Part shown: positions 28,883 through 38,480 of the stretch, piece by piece
Layout: the number at the start of each line of letters is the position of its first letter
Numbering within the stretch: the stretch's first letter is position 1
Assembly (NCBI GenBank): GCA_003169845.1
Contig: PNAG01000002.1
Span: 124,001-188,000, forward strand
Direction: 5' to 3'
Length of the DNA: 64,000 nucleotides
Source: Candidatus Dormiibacterota bacterium
GTDB lineage: Bacteria > Chloroflexota > Dormibacteria > Dormibacterales > Dormibacteraceae
The notes under the pieces: model-generated
Seen by the model: only the letters and a program-made list of their open reading frames with translations
Told to the model about the DNA's origin: nothing
Databases searched by the model: none
Translations under genes and position numbers: made by a program

Positions 28883-30892
28883 ATGAATCAACGTCTGCGC
28901 GCGGCAGAGGGTACGAGGGCCCGTCAGCAACACGCCGATGTTAGGCCGCGTGCTGGAGGGGTCCTGGGTAGTGGCCCAGGAAGGTTCGATCCCTTAGTCC
29001 TGCAGCGCACCATTGGTAACCGAGCTACATCTGAGCTGCTGGCTTGGGGCGCGAGCGGGAATTCACTCAGCCGCCAGCCAGGTGCGGTGGCCCTCAGCCT
29101 CGCGAAGCCGAGCTTGCGGAGCCGGGAGCATCCTGGCGGTACCGACCCTCACGAGATTCGTCAAACCGCGCTGGCCGGCTTGAAAAGCACGGGCCGCGCA
29201 CTGCCGTACCGCGAGCGCATTCAGACTTCCTTTGGCCCTGAGCACGATCTCCGTGGGCTCGTCGCGCATGATGATGGCGGAGCGACGCAGGCTGCCGCTG
29301 CGATCGGCGCTGACGCTTATACAATCGGCGACCATGTCGCATTTGCGGCCCAGCCTACGTTGCGTCTCGCCGCACACGAAGCCGCGCACGCGATCCAACA
29401 GCGGCAGGGTGTCCAACTGCCAAACGGGCTCGGAAAGGCCGGCGACCGCTATGAGCGCCGGGCCGATGAGGTGGCTGACCGAGTCATCAATGGAGATTCG
29501 GCGGCCGCGTGGCTCCGAGCCGGCGCGGGATCCATCGCGGCCTCTGGTTCGCGACCTGCACGCACCACCGTGCAACGACAACAGAGCAAACCCTCCGGCT
29601 CGCGAGACGTCATTAATGTCGAAGAGACGATCAGTGACCTCGAAAAGTCGCAGCTCAATGTCGCAGGCTGGTCGGCCGGCCGTCCCTGGTACGCGCAAGT
29701 GGGCGCCTGGTTTCCATTTTTCGGCCTCCAGCTCGTAAAAGATTCGGTCTGGCTCGGAAACACCCTGTTCGGTGTCACAGAACTCCAGGATGCGGCGGAC
29801 GTGATCGCCGACCCAACCCGTACTCCCTGGCAGAGGGTAAGAGCCGGGGCGTGGGCGGCCACCATCATCGCGCTCGACTTCATGATGGTCGGTGGCGTCG
29901 CCAAATCGGTTGGCGTCAAGCTCGCCTCACTGGGATCGCGGCTGAGCGAGACCGCGGTCGCCCAAATCCTCCGCGCCTCCGGCGCCGAATTGGTCGACGC
30001 GGCCGCAAATCTCGCTCGTGAGCAGATGCCACGTGTCATCGCATGGACCGAGACAACGGCCCGTCCGGCGTTGTCCTCTGCCAAGTCCGCGGTTGCCGGA
30101 TGGCTACGTAGTGCGGGTCAATCGATAACCTGGAGGAAGCTCACCACAACCAAGATCCTGCCGGAAGTCGAGGCAATCCTTGACCGCGATATCACCCCCT
30201 ACTTCAGACGCAAGATCGACGGCCTTTCAGCTGAGTACGCGGGGCGCCAAGGTGGAATCGGCACGATGCTCGGCCACGACGTTGATCGGGCCAAGCAGGC
30301 TGCGGGCCTGGAGCGCGCACCGATTTCGACCAAAGCCCAGAAAGAGGCGGCCGGCGAGCTCGGTACTGCCCTTGCCATGGAGTTGAAGGGCTGGCGGATT
30401 GTGGAGATTCCCCGGCTTCCCGGCAACCAGGGCGTCGATATTCTCATGACCAAAGACGGATGGTTCCTCTCGGCCGAGGAGTTCACCGGAGTTGAGGCTA
30501 AGGGCACCGCCGGCTCCAAGGTGACGAGTCTTTTGAAGCGCTATACATTCAATGGACACGCCTATGTGCAAGGCGACGAACTGTTCAACACGCTTCGCCT
30601 TCGGGATCCTCGACTCATCACGCGGGCCGCTCCTGCTGACCAGGCAGGCCTCCAGGCGTTGGTCAACGACATCACCACCAACATCAGCGGGCTGCAGGCG
30701 CATTTCGGCAGGGTGCAGACAGCCGCCCGAGAAGTGCGTCTGTTTCGTATTGACGGAGCTACCATCCCCAGCCTTCCTGAGATCGAGCGGATGACCTTCG
30801 GCAAGATCAAGCGCGCGTACTACCTCATGATCCTCGGTGAGACGGCGCCGCAAGCGCTGCGCGGGCTTGGAGGCAAGAAGGAAAACCGCTAG
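28883..30892 (+). CDS. DUF4157 eCIS-associated cargo candidate with PD-(D/E)XK-like C-terminal domain
   Basis: LVLQRTIGNRATSELL near N-terminus; DUF4157 ADAYTIGDHVAFAAQPTLRLAAHEAAHAIQQ...ERRADEVAD; C-terminal GVDILMTKDG...FTGVEAKGT. Confidence 0.78.
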   Translation: MNQRLRAAEGTRARQQHADVRPRAGGVLGSGPGRFDPLVLQRTIGNRATSELLAWGASGNSLSRQPGAVALSLAKPSLRSREHPGGTDPHEIRQTALAGLKSTGRALPYRERIQTSFGPEHDLRGLVAHDDGGATQAAAAIGADAYTIGDHVAFAAQPTLRLAAHEAAHAIQQRQGVQLPNGLGKAGDRYERRADEVADRVINGDSAAAWLRAGAGSIAASGSRPARTTVQRQQSKPSGSRDVINVEETISDLEKSQLNVAGWSAGRPWYAQVGAWFPFFGLQLVKDSVWLGNTLFGVTELQDAADVIADPTRTPWQRVRAGAWAATIIALDFMMVGGVAKSVGVKLASLGSRLSETAVAQILRASGAELVDAAANLAREQMPRVIAWTETTARPALSSAKSAVAGWLRSAGQSITWRKLTTTKILPEVEAILDRDITPYFRRKIDGLSAEYAGRQGGIGTMLGHDVDRAKQAAGLERAPISTKAQKEAAGELGTALAMELKGWRIVEIPRLPGNQGVDILMTKDGWFLSAEEFTGVEAKGTAGSKVTSLLKRYTFNGHAYVQGDELFNTLRLRDPRLITRAAPADQAGLQALVNDITTNISGLQAHFGRVQTAAREVRLFRIDGATIPSLPEIERMTFGKIKRAYYLMILGETAPQALRGLGGKKENR

Positions 30893-30925
30893 CGGGCAGC
30901 GCGCAATTTCCGCGGCCGCTCACCA

Positions 30926-32869
30926 TCAAGCCGTCGCGCTGCCGCGCCGTGCCTTCGGAAAGTCACCCATGCCGGCTGCTTGTGCGAGTCCCATCAGCCA
31001 CGGAAGCTCCTTGTCGACCATCCCCTTAAAGGCCTGGAATCCGCTTGCAACCCGCGCCGTGGCCTTAGCACTGAGGCGAAGATAGGAGAAGTCGGGCGTG
31101 GCGTCAGTCAGCAGGTCCGCGATCATGCGGTCCATTCCCATCATCGGGATCTCACGGAAGTAAACGACCTTCGGATTCGTCGATGTCTGCTCGGCCGGAG
31201 AGATCTGGAATATCTTCAGCACCCTCCGCGCGGCGTCCGAAACTAGAGCCGACCGCTGCCCTGCGGTGATCGGTGGAAGGCCGCTCGAGCCGGCTCGGGC
31301 AACGTAGCTGCGGCCGGCAAGCTTAACCGCCCGATCGGTCATGGCGGCTCCAAGTCGTGTGGGGAAGTCGTCTTGGACCGCGGGAATGCCGCCGCTGAAC
31401 TCGACCAGGTTGGGATTGGCGACAGTATGAGCAGCAGTCTTGTGACCCCAAACTTTCGGGTCCACCTGCATGCCGGGACCCGGATAGCTCATCGCCAGGT
31501 CGTCCTGCAGATATTCCTCGACGGCCTCGGCAAACGGCACTCCGGTTGCCGGCTTGCCGCCCGCCCGGCACGCGAAGAGCAATACCGTGGGCGACGGCGA
31601 CATATATGGGGCGATCCGGCCGACCCAGCCCTTTACGTCCTGGATCCACTGCACCTGCTCGGTCTGTCCCGCCTGGGGAGGGCCGGCTTCGAGCTTCTTC
31701 TCGATGCCGTGGGTGAAAATGGCGAGCGTCTGCACCGGTATCCGCCGTGACTCCAGGAGAACCTTGTCCAGCTCTGTCTCCAGGTCGGCCAGCAGAGCCG
31801 GGATTTCCTTGGTGATGTCCATGGCCGCCCCGAATTTGACGCCCCCGCCCTTGAGGCCGATAGCCCCATGATCGTCCGCGAACTGTTCGGCCTGACGCTT
31901 GAACTCGCCGGCCGCCCCCGGACCGTGGACGTGTCCTCCGTAAAAGGCAACAGTTAGACCGCCTTTAACCTGCCACTCGCGCAGAATGCTGGCGGCAAGT
32001 TCGGTGCGCTTGCGATCACGTTCCTGGGCCAGTTGCTTAGCTCGTCGAGCCGCGTTGGCGGCCTTAGCGGCAGCCGCACCGCCTGTCCCGGCACGCTGCA
32101 CCTTTGGCGCTTGAAGCCGAGCCGGTCCGTGCGACATGCTGCCGGCGGAGTAGTTGCCTGCCAGCGGGTGAAGCGCCATTAGAGGGGACCCAGTCGAAGG
32201 TTCCCTGAAGTCATCGGCAACGTGATCCGCTTCTCGCTCGAGCGAATCAGCTGGAGAGCCGATTCGCAGCAAGGCAGGCACTCGGGTCGAGCCTTGCTGC
32301 TGGACGACGTGCGTTATTTCGTGTGCCAGCAGGTGCCGGCCTTCAGCCGATGCCGGCTCGTATCGGCCGGCACCAAACACAATGTGGTTGCCCACCGTGT
32401 AAGCAGCAGCGGCTACTGCCCGAGTCGAGTCGTCCGCCTCGCGTCCCGTGTGGATTCGAACTCTGCTGAAATCGTGTCCAAAACCAGCCTCCATCGATTT
32501 CCTGACCGACACGTCGAGCCCCTGGCCGGATGAGGCGACAATCTGGTGAATGATCGGAGGAGCAAGTTGGCCCTCCAATACGTTGGACTCAATCCCTCTA
32601 GTCGCTGCAATCCCAGCCGCGTGTCCGTCGGCGTGCGGTTGACCCTCTGAGGCTGGAACCTGGTGTGGGGAGGAAGCCGTTTCTTGGTCGAGCGGATTGA
32701 CATTGGTCGCCTCAGCCTTCCGTAGCTGCAGCAGAAGCTGCATCGCCTGGTTACCCGGGGTGCTGGCGCCAAGGCGCCGCCCAGGCTGGCCAGACGATGG
32801 CCGCCCCGAGGGGGTGATCAACCTGTCGCCCGATCGCGATAGACGCAGCGCCGGCATCCGATCACGCAT
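30926..32869 (-). CDS. DUF4157 eCIS-associated cargo candidate with caspase-like C-terminal domain
   Basis: GNQAMQLLLQL N-terminal motif; DFSRVRIHTGREADDSTRAVAAAAYTVGNHIVFGAGRYEPASAEGRHLLAHEITHVVQQ; later TLAIFTHGIEKKL and PTVLLFACRAGG. Confidence 0.78.
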   Translation of the reverse strand: MRDRMPALRLSRSGDRLITPSGRPSSGQPGRRLGASTPGNQAMQLLLQLRKAEATNVNPLDQETASSPHQVPASEGQPHADGHAAGIAATRGIESNVLEGQLAPPIIHQIVASSGQGLDVSVRKSMEAGFGHDFSRVRIHTGREADDSTRAVAAAAYTVGNHIVFGAGRYEPASAEGRHLLAHEITHVVQQQGSTRVPALLRIGSPADSLEREADHVADDFREPSTGSPLMALHPLAGNYSAGSMSHGPARLQAPKVQRAGTGGAAAAKAANAARRAKQLAQERDRKRTELAASILREWQVKGGLTVAFYGGHVHGPGAAGEFKRQAEQFADDHGAIGLKGGGVKFGAAMDITKEIPALLADLETELDKVLLESRRIPVQTLAIFTHGIEKKLEAGPPQAGQTEQVQWIQDVKGWVGRIAPYMSPSPTVLLFACRAGGKPATGVPFAEAVEEYLQDDLAMSYPGPGMQVDPKVWGHKTAAHTVANPNLVEFSGGIPAVQDDFPTRLGAAMTDRAVKLAGRSYVARAGSSGLPPITAGQRSALVSDAARRVLKIFQISPAEQTSTNPKVVYFREIPMMGMDRMIADLLTDATPDFSYLRLSAKATARVASGFQAFKGMVDKELPWLMGLAQAAGMGDFPKARRGSATA

Positions 32870-32956
32870 TGACTATTGGACCCCCAGGTTGGCCAGACAC
32901 GGTTGATCAGGAAGGGCTTTCATTCCCACCAGCCCACCAGCGGCGATGGTCGCCGC

Positions 32957-33763
32957 TCACACGTCCGCCGGAGTCGCCGCCGCCAGGTACACCCGATTTC
33001 CGTCGCTGTCGCACACGGCGATCACGGTTCCAGGCGGCTTGTCGGCCACGTAGTCGTTGGCCAGCTGCATCGCATCGGCCATCGTGGTCACTTCGTCCGC
33101 TGGGTGCGTGTCGTCTTGCGGATCGGGGACGAATGAGTAAAAGGCCATCGGCGGCGGAGTGGGCAGCGGAGTCGAACTGGCCGCGGGCGGCGTTGAGGTC
33201 GCCGGCTGTGCGGGATTCGCGGGGGGCAGCGTTGAGGTCGCCGGCTGTGCGGGATTCGCAGGGGGTGCGCCACGTGGCACGTGGGTGACCAGAATCGTCT
33301 TGTGGACGGCCGCTGAACCACCGTAGCCGGCCAGAGTACCTACCCGGCCCGTCCACGGATCGGCGATCGACTTGCCGTCAGCGGAATACGCTAGGACGAA
33401 GTGGGTCGGCACAGACGCGGTCGAGATCCACAATATCGCGTAGGTGTTCGGGCTCGGGACCGCGGTCCCGACCAGATCGCCCCGCCAGCCCCAGTACGAA
33501 CTCTCCTGATACTCGCCAGGGTAGACCTTGGGCAGCGCATCGTCGGGCAGCAGGTCATATGTCCCGGTGGGCTCGCGCACGAAGATGTGAGCGGCCGTGA
33601 ACAAGTCGTCGAGGCTGGCCGGATCCACCTGGTGGCCGCTGTCGTTGGCGATCATCGCGAGCACGGTGTCGAAGCATCCGTACTGACCCAGGGTGCCCAG
33701 AGCGGGACCCCAGCCCAGCGGATGGTTGGCCCAACGAGGATCGCGCTGGCTGTATAGGATCAT
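32957..33763 (-). CDS. C39/papain-like peptidase-fold protein
   Basis: MILYSQRDPRWANHPLGWGPALGTLGQYGCFDTVLAMIAN; THFVLAYSADGKSIADPWTG; Pro-rich linker then a C-terminal domain. Confidence 0.6.
   Translation of the reverse strand: MILYSQRDPRWANHPLGWGPALGTLGQYGCFDTVLAMIANDSGHQVDPASLDDLFTAAHIFVREPTGTYDLLPDDALPKVYPGEYQESSYWGWRGDLVGTAVPSPNTYAILWISTASVPTHFVLAYSADGKSIADPWTGRVGTLAGYGGSAAVHKTILVTHVPRGAPPANPAQPATSTLPPANPAQPATSTPPAASSTPLPTPPPMAFYSFVPDPQDDTHPADEVTTMADAMQLANDYVADKPPGTVIAVCDSDGNRVYLAAATPADV
33190..33259 (-). repeat. Two-copy 39-bp tandem repeat encoding PANPAQPATSTxP
   Basis: GCGTTGAGGTCGCCGGCTGTGCGGGATTCGC at 33190 and 33229, offset 39 bp, in frame. Confidence 0.9.
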
Positions 33764-33779
33764 TTCCGCAAACCTCCCG

Positions 33780-34616
33780 TCACAGGTGCATCGATTCCGG
33801 CCATAAACCCGCGGCTGAAGCTCGGACTGTCGAGTAGAAACGATCCGGTTCTTCAATCTGGGGAAGGTGGCCGGATCGCTCGAAAATCACTGGCGGACCG
33901 GTTCCCAGCAGCCGCTCGGCCCTGTAGGCATCCGCCACGGGATGCACCGGGTCATGCCGGCCCCAGATCAGCTGCACCGGCACCTGTGGCTGCGCAGTGG
34001 CCCCGATTCGGTACGCGTCGGTCGTTTGCCCCCAACTCATGCCCAGCCGCACCTGGTCCAAGAACACCTTGCGCTCGCGCAGAGACGCGTCCGCAAGATT
34101 CCATATCTCGGGAGTGAGGGCCGCAGCATTGAAGACCGCCGAGCGCAGGAATAGGCGCGCGCCGAGCGGGCCGCTGTAGATCATGAGGTCGCCAAGAACC
34201 GGATAAGAGAGCATTCGGAGGAGCGGATGCCGGATCTGGCCAAACCCACCAGGCGCCACTAGCACCATTCCCCCGAGTCCAGGTGCATCCAGGATGGCCG
34301 CGTTTGCCGCCACGAAACCACCTAGTGAATGACCGACGACGAGGGCCGGCCCGGCGCCGAGGGCCTCGATAACGCCGACCACCAGGTTCCTGCAAGCCTT
34401 CCGGGTGGGCACGATCGAGCCGGTCGATTCACCGGCCCCGGGCAGGTCGACGGCACACACGAGGTATTCGTCCGAAAACTCGGCCACCGCAGGGAGCCAC
34501 CATTTCAGCGACATCCCGAGGCCGTGCAGCAAAACGATCGGCTTGCCCGCACCCGCCACGACGGCGTTGATGTTCCAGGCGCCGATCTGGATGCGCCGGA
34601 CCTCGCTTCCGCTCAA
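33780..34616 (-). CDS. Alpha/beta hydrolase
   Basis: PIVLLHGLGMSLKWW; LVVGHSLGGFVAANAA; LIWGRHDPVHPVADAYRAERLL; FERSGHLPQIEEP. Confidence 0.92.
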   Translation of the reverse strand: MSGSEVRRIQIGAWNINAVVAGAGKPIVLLHGLGMSLKWWLPAVAEFSDEYLVCAVDLPGAGESTGSIVPTRKACRNLVVGVIEALGAGPALVVGHSLGGFVAANAAILDAPGLGGMVLVAPGGFGQIRHPLLRMLSYPVLGDLMIYSGPLGARLFLRSAVFNAAALTPEIWNLADASLRERKVFLDQVRLGMSWGQTTDAYRIGATAQPQVPVQLIWGRHDPVHPVADAYRAERLLGTGPPVIFERSGHLPQIEEPDRFYSTVRASAAGLWPESMHL

Positions 34617-36973
34617 TGTCCACCGGCACCGGCCGCTGTGCCCGAAAGGGGGTCACCTCCGCGCGTGGCAGGCGCCGCTACAGCGCCCGGTTGGGCGAAG
34701 TGCTCGAGCAGGAATCGATGAAGGAACTGGTATCCGCCACCCCTGCGCTGCAGCAGGCGAATCCGGCTCGCGTAGGCGAGGAACTGGAGGTATTTCGGCG
34801 AGATCGCACCCTCTCGGCGCAGGAGGCTCAGGAGTGCTTTGTGCCGGAAGTAAGCACCGCCTCCGCGCAGCATTCCATGGCAGATTGCCGTGCCGACGCC
34901 GACCAGGATCGCGAGCAACACTCCGGCGATCACACCTCTCGGGACCTCGCCGTGCGTAATCGATCCAAGGAAGGTCCCGAACGTACCGAAGTCCCCCAGC
35001 ATGAGCGCCGCGACCTGAGCGTCGACGATCGTCACGCCGAGACCGATCACAACGGCCGTCCGCCAGGATGGCCTCAGCCCGATGCGTACTCCGGGGTCAA
35101 ATCCCAACGCGGCGAAAAGGACGCTGATGACAATGCCCTGGACGATGATGCCAAGCACCACCCAAAAAACGAGATCCCCGGTGGCCGCCTTGGGCAGGAC
35201 GACCAGCTCCACGATCACGCCGCCGCCAATTCCCGCCAGGGCCGCGCTCAGCAGCCCCATCATTGCGCCGCCGCGAAGCGCATTCTTGACCGTCGACGCG
35301 ATTGCGTCGCCGGGGCCCTCGGGCTCGACGTACGGCCGGTTCTCCAGAGCTCCCACCAGCGCAAAGAAGATCCCGAGGCACAGGCCGGCAATGATCCCAG
35401 TGACGACGATTGCCACCCAGGAGAAGGACCCCCCGCGAAATTGAGCAATCAAGCCGAGCGAAAGTCCGGCGAGAAGCCCGAACAGGGGACCGAAGCTGAG
35501 CCAGGCAAACAGGCCGCGCCTGAGCTGCGGCATCGACAGGTGAAGTGGAGTGGTAGGCGCGATCTCGGGCTCATAGGCCGCCATGCCCACAACGATCCCG
35601 GCGACCACGCCTAGGATGAGGGCGTAGGCGCCGAAGACGGATACGTTCCCGACCCAGGCGAGCACTCCGGTCAACAGTCCGGCGACCACACCCACACCGA
35701 ACGTGGCCAGCCAGCGGCGATCCTTCGGCAGCAGGTCAGGCTGCATCAAGTCGTAATAGAAGACCTCCTGGTTGCGCTCCACCATCCGGCCGGCCAGCCA
35801 CCCCAGCCACCGGTGCGCGTCTTCCGGCCCAAACGCCGGCTCCAATTTCAGGTGTGGCTGTCTCAGACAGAAGTCGACATAGTCGCTGAGGATCTGTGCC
35901 CTGAGCGCCTCAGGTGTACCTCCTGTAGGCACCAGTTCCGGGCCCATGCCCTGGTAGGTGCGAACCACTATCCCTAGAAACCAAAGCGTCGTCATCAGCT
36001 CCAGGAGACCTTCGTCTGCGGCCACCACCTGCTGCACACCTGCCATGTCCGGCGCTTTGATGCATTCCAGGACCCGCTCCTTGGTGAGGGGCTGCACGAC
36101 GACCGCGCCGCGAAGGCGGAGTTTCTTGCCGAGTGTCTCGTATTCCACCTGCCGGCTCGCGACCACGAGGGGCAACTGGCCGTGCGTGCCCATGAAGTCG
36201 TTGATGTCATCGACGCACCTGGCGCACGCCTGAGCGCCCACGGTGTCGAGCCCGTCCAACATTAGAAGTAGCTGGTCGGTCTCCAGCCAGCTCTGACCCA
36301 CCGAGCGGTCGACGCCGTAGGTCGTGTGCAGCTCCGCCACGAGCCAGTCGTTGAGCGAAACGACGGTCGAGGACCAGGACGCGAGGTTGACAATGACGGG
36401 AACGGGTGCCGCCGACTTCACCCTCGATTCCTCGAGTAGGTGCCCGGCCAGCTCGTACAGCAGCCCGCTCTTGCCGGAGCCGCCCGCGCCGAGAATCAGC
36501 ATGCGCTGGCCGAGCTGGCCGAACACCGTCTCGATGGGCGTTCCGAACGGTACTGTTTGCTGGCCCGTGGTCGCCGCCGGGAAGATTCCTACCAGAGGGT
36601 TGTCGACCTCGGCGGGTTGCATGACGAGATCTAGAGGAAGACGGGTCCCCAAGAGAGTGACCAGGCCCGAATCGACGATCGACTGAACGGTACTCTGCAA
36701 CTGGCTGCGGTAGAGTTCCAGTTGCTCAGGCGCTCTTTTGGCCTGGTCGGCAGCGTCTTCAGGTTTTCCCTTGAGGGCCTCGAGAAGCTTGGGCGCGTCG
36801 GCCACCACGAGACCCAGGGCGCCCGCAGTGGCAGTGGCCGCGGACGGCTTCGGATCCAGAATTTTGAACTCGGAGCACAGAAAGCCGACAACGGTGAGCA
36901 CGAGCGAGCCGATTGCCATGGGGCCACGGTGGCGGTTGACGAACCGCGTCACAGCGTTCGAGACCGCGCTCAT
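34613..36973 (-). CDS. NACHT-type STAND NTPase with C-terminal multi-TM domain
   Basis: Walker A RMLILGAGGSGKSGLLYEL; Walker B DQLLLMLDGLDTVG; VVASRQVEYETLGKKL; several hydrophobic helices between ~620 and ~720 aa. Confidence 0.8.
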   Translation of the reverse strand: MSAVSNAVTRFVNRHRGPMAIGSLVLTVVGFLCSEFKILDPKPSAATATAGALGLVVADAPKLLEALKGKPEDAADQAKRAPEQLELYRSQLQSTVQSIVDSGLVTLLGTRLPLDLVMQPAEVDNPLVGIFPAATTGQQTVPFGTPIETVFGQLGQRMLILGAGGSGKSGLLYELAGHLLEESRVKSAAPVPVIVNLASWSSTVVSLNDWLVAELHTTYGVDRSVGQSWLETDQLLLMLDGLDTVGAQACARCVDDINDFMGTHGQLPLVVASRQVEYETLGKKLRLRGAVVVQPLTKERVLECIKAPDMAGVQQVVAADEGLLELMTTLWFLGIVVRTYQGMGPELVPTGGTPEALRAQILSDYVDFCLRQPHLKLEPAFGPEDAHRWLGWLAGRMVERNQEVFYYDLMQPDLLPKDRRWLATFGVGVVAGLLTGVLAWVGNVSVFGAYALILGVVAGIVVGMAAYEPEIAPTTPLHLSMPQLRRGLFAWLSFGPLFGLLAGLSLGLIAQFRGGSFSWVAIVVTGIIAGLCLGIFFALVGALENRPYVEPEGPGDAIASTVKNALRGGAMMGLLSAALAGIGGGVIVELVVLPKAATGDLVFWVVLGIIVQGIVISVLFAALGFDPGVRIGLRPSWRTAVVIGLGVTIVDAQVAALMLGDFGTFGTFLGSITHGEVPRGVIAGVLLAILVGVGTAICHGMLRGGGAYFRHKALLSLLRREGAISPKYLQFLAYASRIRLLQRRGGGYQFLHRFLLEHFAQPGAVAAPATRGGDPLSGTAAGAGGH

Positions 36974-37023
36974 CCCTTTCCTCTAGGCACACCGCCTGAG
37001 CTCGCTGGCCAACGAGTTGTGAG

Positions 37024-37071
37024 ATGGTATCGCTTTACCGGCCACTTGACAATGCCGTACGGCATTGCCAT
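37024..37071. promoter_or_regulatory. Divergent promoter with near-perfect 24-bp palindrome TGACAATGCCGTACGGCATTGCCA (37047-37070)
   Basis: 12-bp arms with one mismatch; minus-strand TTGTCA-17-TACCAT toward the NACHT gene; plus-strand TTGACA toward P450. Confidence 0.6.
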
Positions 37072-37103
37072 TGGGCGCGGAAAGGAGAGGGGCTGAGAGG
37101 GCG

Positions 37104-38480
37104 GTGAGCATGCAATGGCCGGCCGGGCCACCCAAGCACCTGATCCTCGGCCATCTCCGCGAGCTGCGCCGCGACCGGCTTGCTTTCCTGTCGAGGCTCT
37201 CAAGCGAATATGGGGACTTCGTACCTCTTCAGATGAGGCGCCGGGACGTCATCTTCATCAACGACCCGAGCTACATCGAGGCGATGGTCTTCCACCGCGC
37301 CGGGGACTACAGCAAGAACAACCTTTCTGATTTCTTCCAGCCGGCCGTGAGGCGGCTCCTGCTGTTCGAGGACGCGAGCTCGTGGCTCGACCAGCGCCGG
37401 CTGGCCCAGCCGGCGTTGCGGCCCGATCGAATGCCGGCCTACGCCGAGATCATGATCAAGAGCGCTCAGGGCATGTGCGACGCCTGGCGCGAGACCGAAG
37501 TCATCGACGTCGCCACCGCCATGCGCCGGTTCACGCTCGACATCCTGGCCAGGAGCCTGTTCGACCTCGACCTTGCTGAAATGGCGGGCGATGCGCCTGC
37601 CATCTTCGATGCGATCCTCGAAGATGTTGGCGCCCGGGCTTTCAGCTCGGTCTACCTGTCGTTTCTCCCAACCGGCTCCAACCGGCGCTCGCTGGCCCGC
37701 TTCAAGCAAGGCGAAAAAATGCTGGACGCCCTGCTCGCGAAACGACGTCCAGACGCGGAGGGGCGGCGCGACCTTCTCTCGGTACTGATGCTGAATCGCG
37801 GCGAAGACGGTGAGCTCATGGACGCGGACGCCATCAAGCTGGTTGTCGTCCCACTCATGTTTGCCGGCCACGAGACTACGGCGATGGCCCTGGCGTGGAC
37901 GCTTTATCTCCTGGCCGGCAATCCCGAGGTTGCGGACAAGCTGCGTGCCGAGCTGGAGACGGTCCTCGGTTCAAGGCCAGTCACAGGAAACGACCTTCGT
38001 GCACTTCCCTACACGGGAGCCGTGTTCCATGAGTCGCTGCGGCTCTACCCGCCGATCTGGGGCTTCGGCAGGCAGGCGATCCGCGATACCGAGCTAGGCC
38101 CGTACCCGATACCCGCCGGCACGACCCTGTTCGCCAGCCAGTGGGTGCTGCACCGGGATAGCCGCTACTTCGCGGATCCTCTCCGGTTTGATCCCGACCG
38201 TTGGTCGAACGGGCTCGCGGCTCAGCTGCCGCGTTGCGTGTTCATGCCGTTCGGTGTCGGTCCCCGTCGCTGCATTGGCAGCACGTTCGCGGTGCTGGAG
38301 GCCGTGATCGCCCTGGCGACGATCTGCAGGCGATTCGACCTCGAGCCGGTGGCAGGATCCGAGCCACGGCTCGAACCGCTGATCACGTTGCGCGTCAAAG
38401 GTCTTAGGCTCATCGCCCGTCGCCGCCCCCATGGCGCAAAGGGGGAGACTGTTTCGGCGATGGGCGAACGTGACGCTTGA
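37104..38480 (+). CDS. Cytochrome P450
   Basis: Heme signature FGVGPRRCIGSTFA; I-helix FAGHETTAMALAW; ExxR HESLRLYPP. Confidence 0.96.
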   Translation: MSMQWPAGPPKHLILGHLRELRRDRLAFLSRLSSEYGDFVPLQMRRRDVIFINDPSYIEAMVFHRAGDYSKNNLSDFFQPAVRRLLLFEDASSWLDQRRLAQPALRPDRMPAYAEIMIKSAQGMCDAWRETEVIDVATAMRRFTLDILARSLFDLDLAEMAGDAPAIFDAILEDVGARAFSSVYLSFLPTGSNRRSLARFKQGEKMLDALLAKRRPDAEGRRDLLSVLMLNRGEDGELMDADAIKLVVVPLMFAGHETTAMALAWTLYLLAGNPEVADKLRAELETVLGSRPVTGNDLRALPYTGAVFHESLRLYPPIWGFGRQAIRDTELGPYPIPAGTTLFASQWVLHRDSRYFADPLRFDPDRWSNGLAAQLPRCVFMPFGVGPRRCIGSTFAVLEAVIALATICRRFDLEPVAGSEPRLEPLITLRVKGLRLIARRRPHGAKGETVSAMGERDA

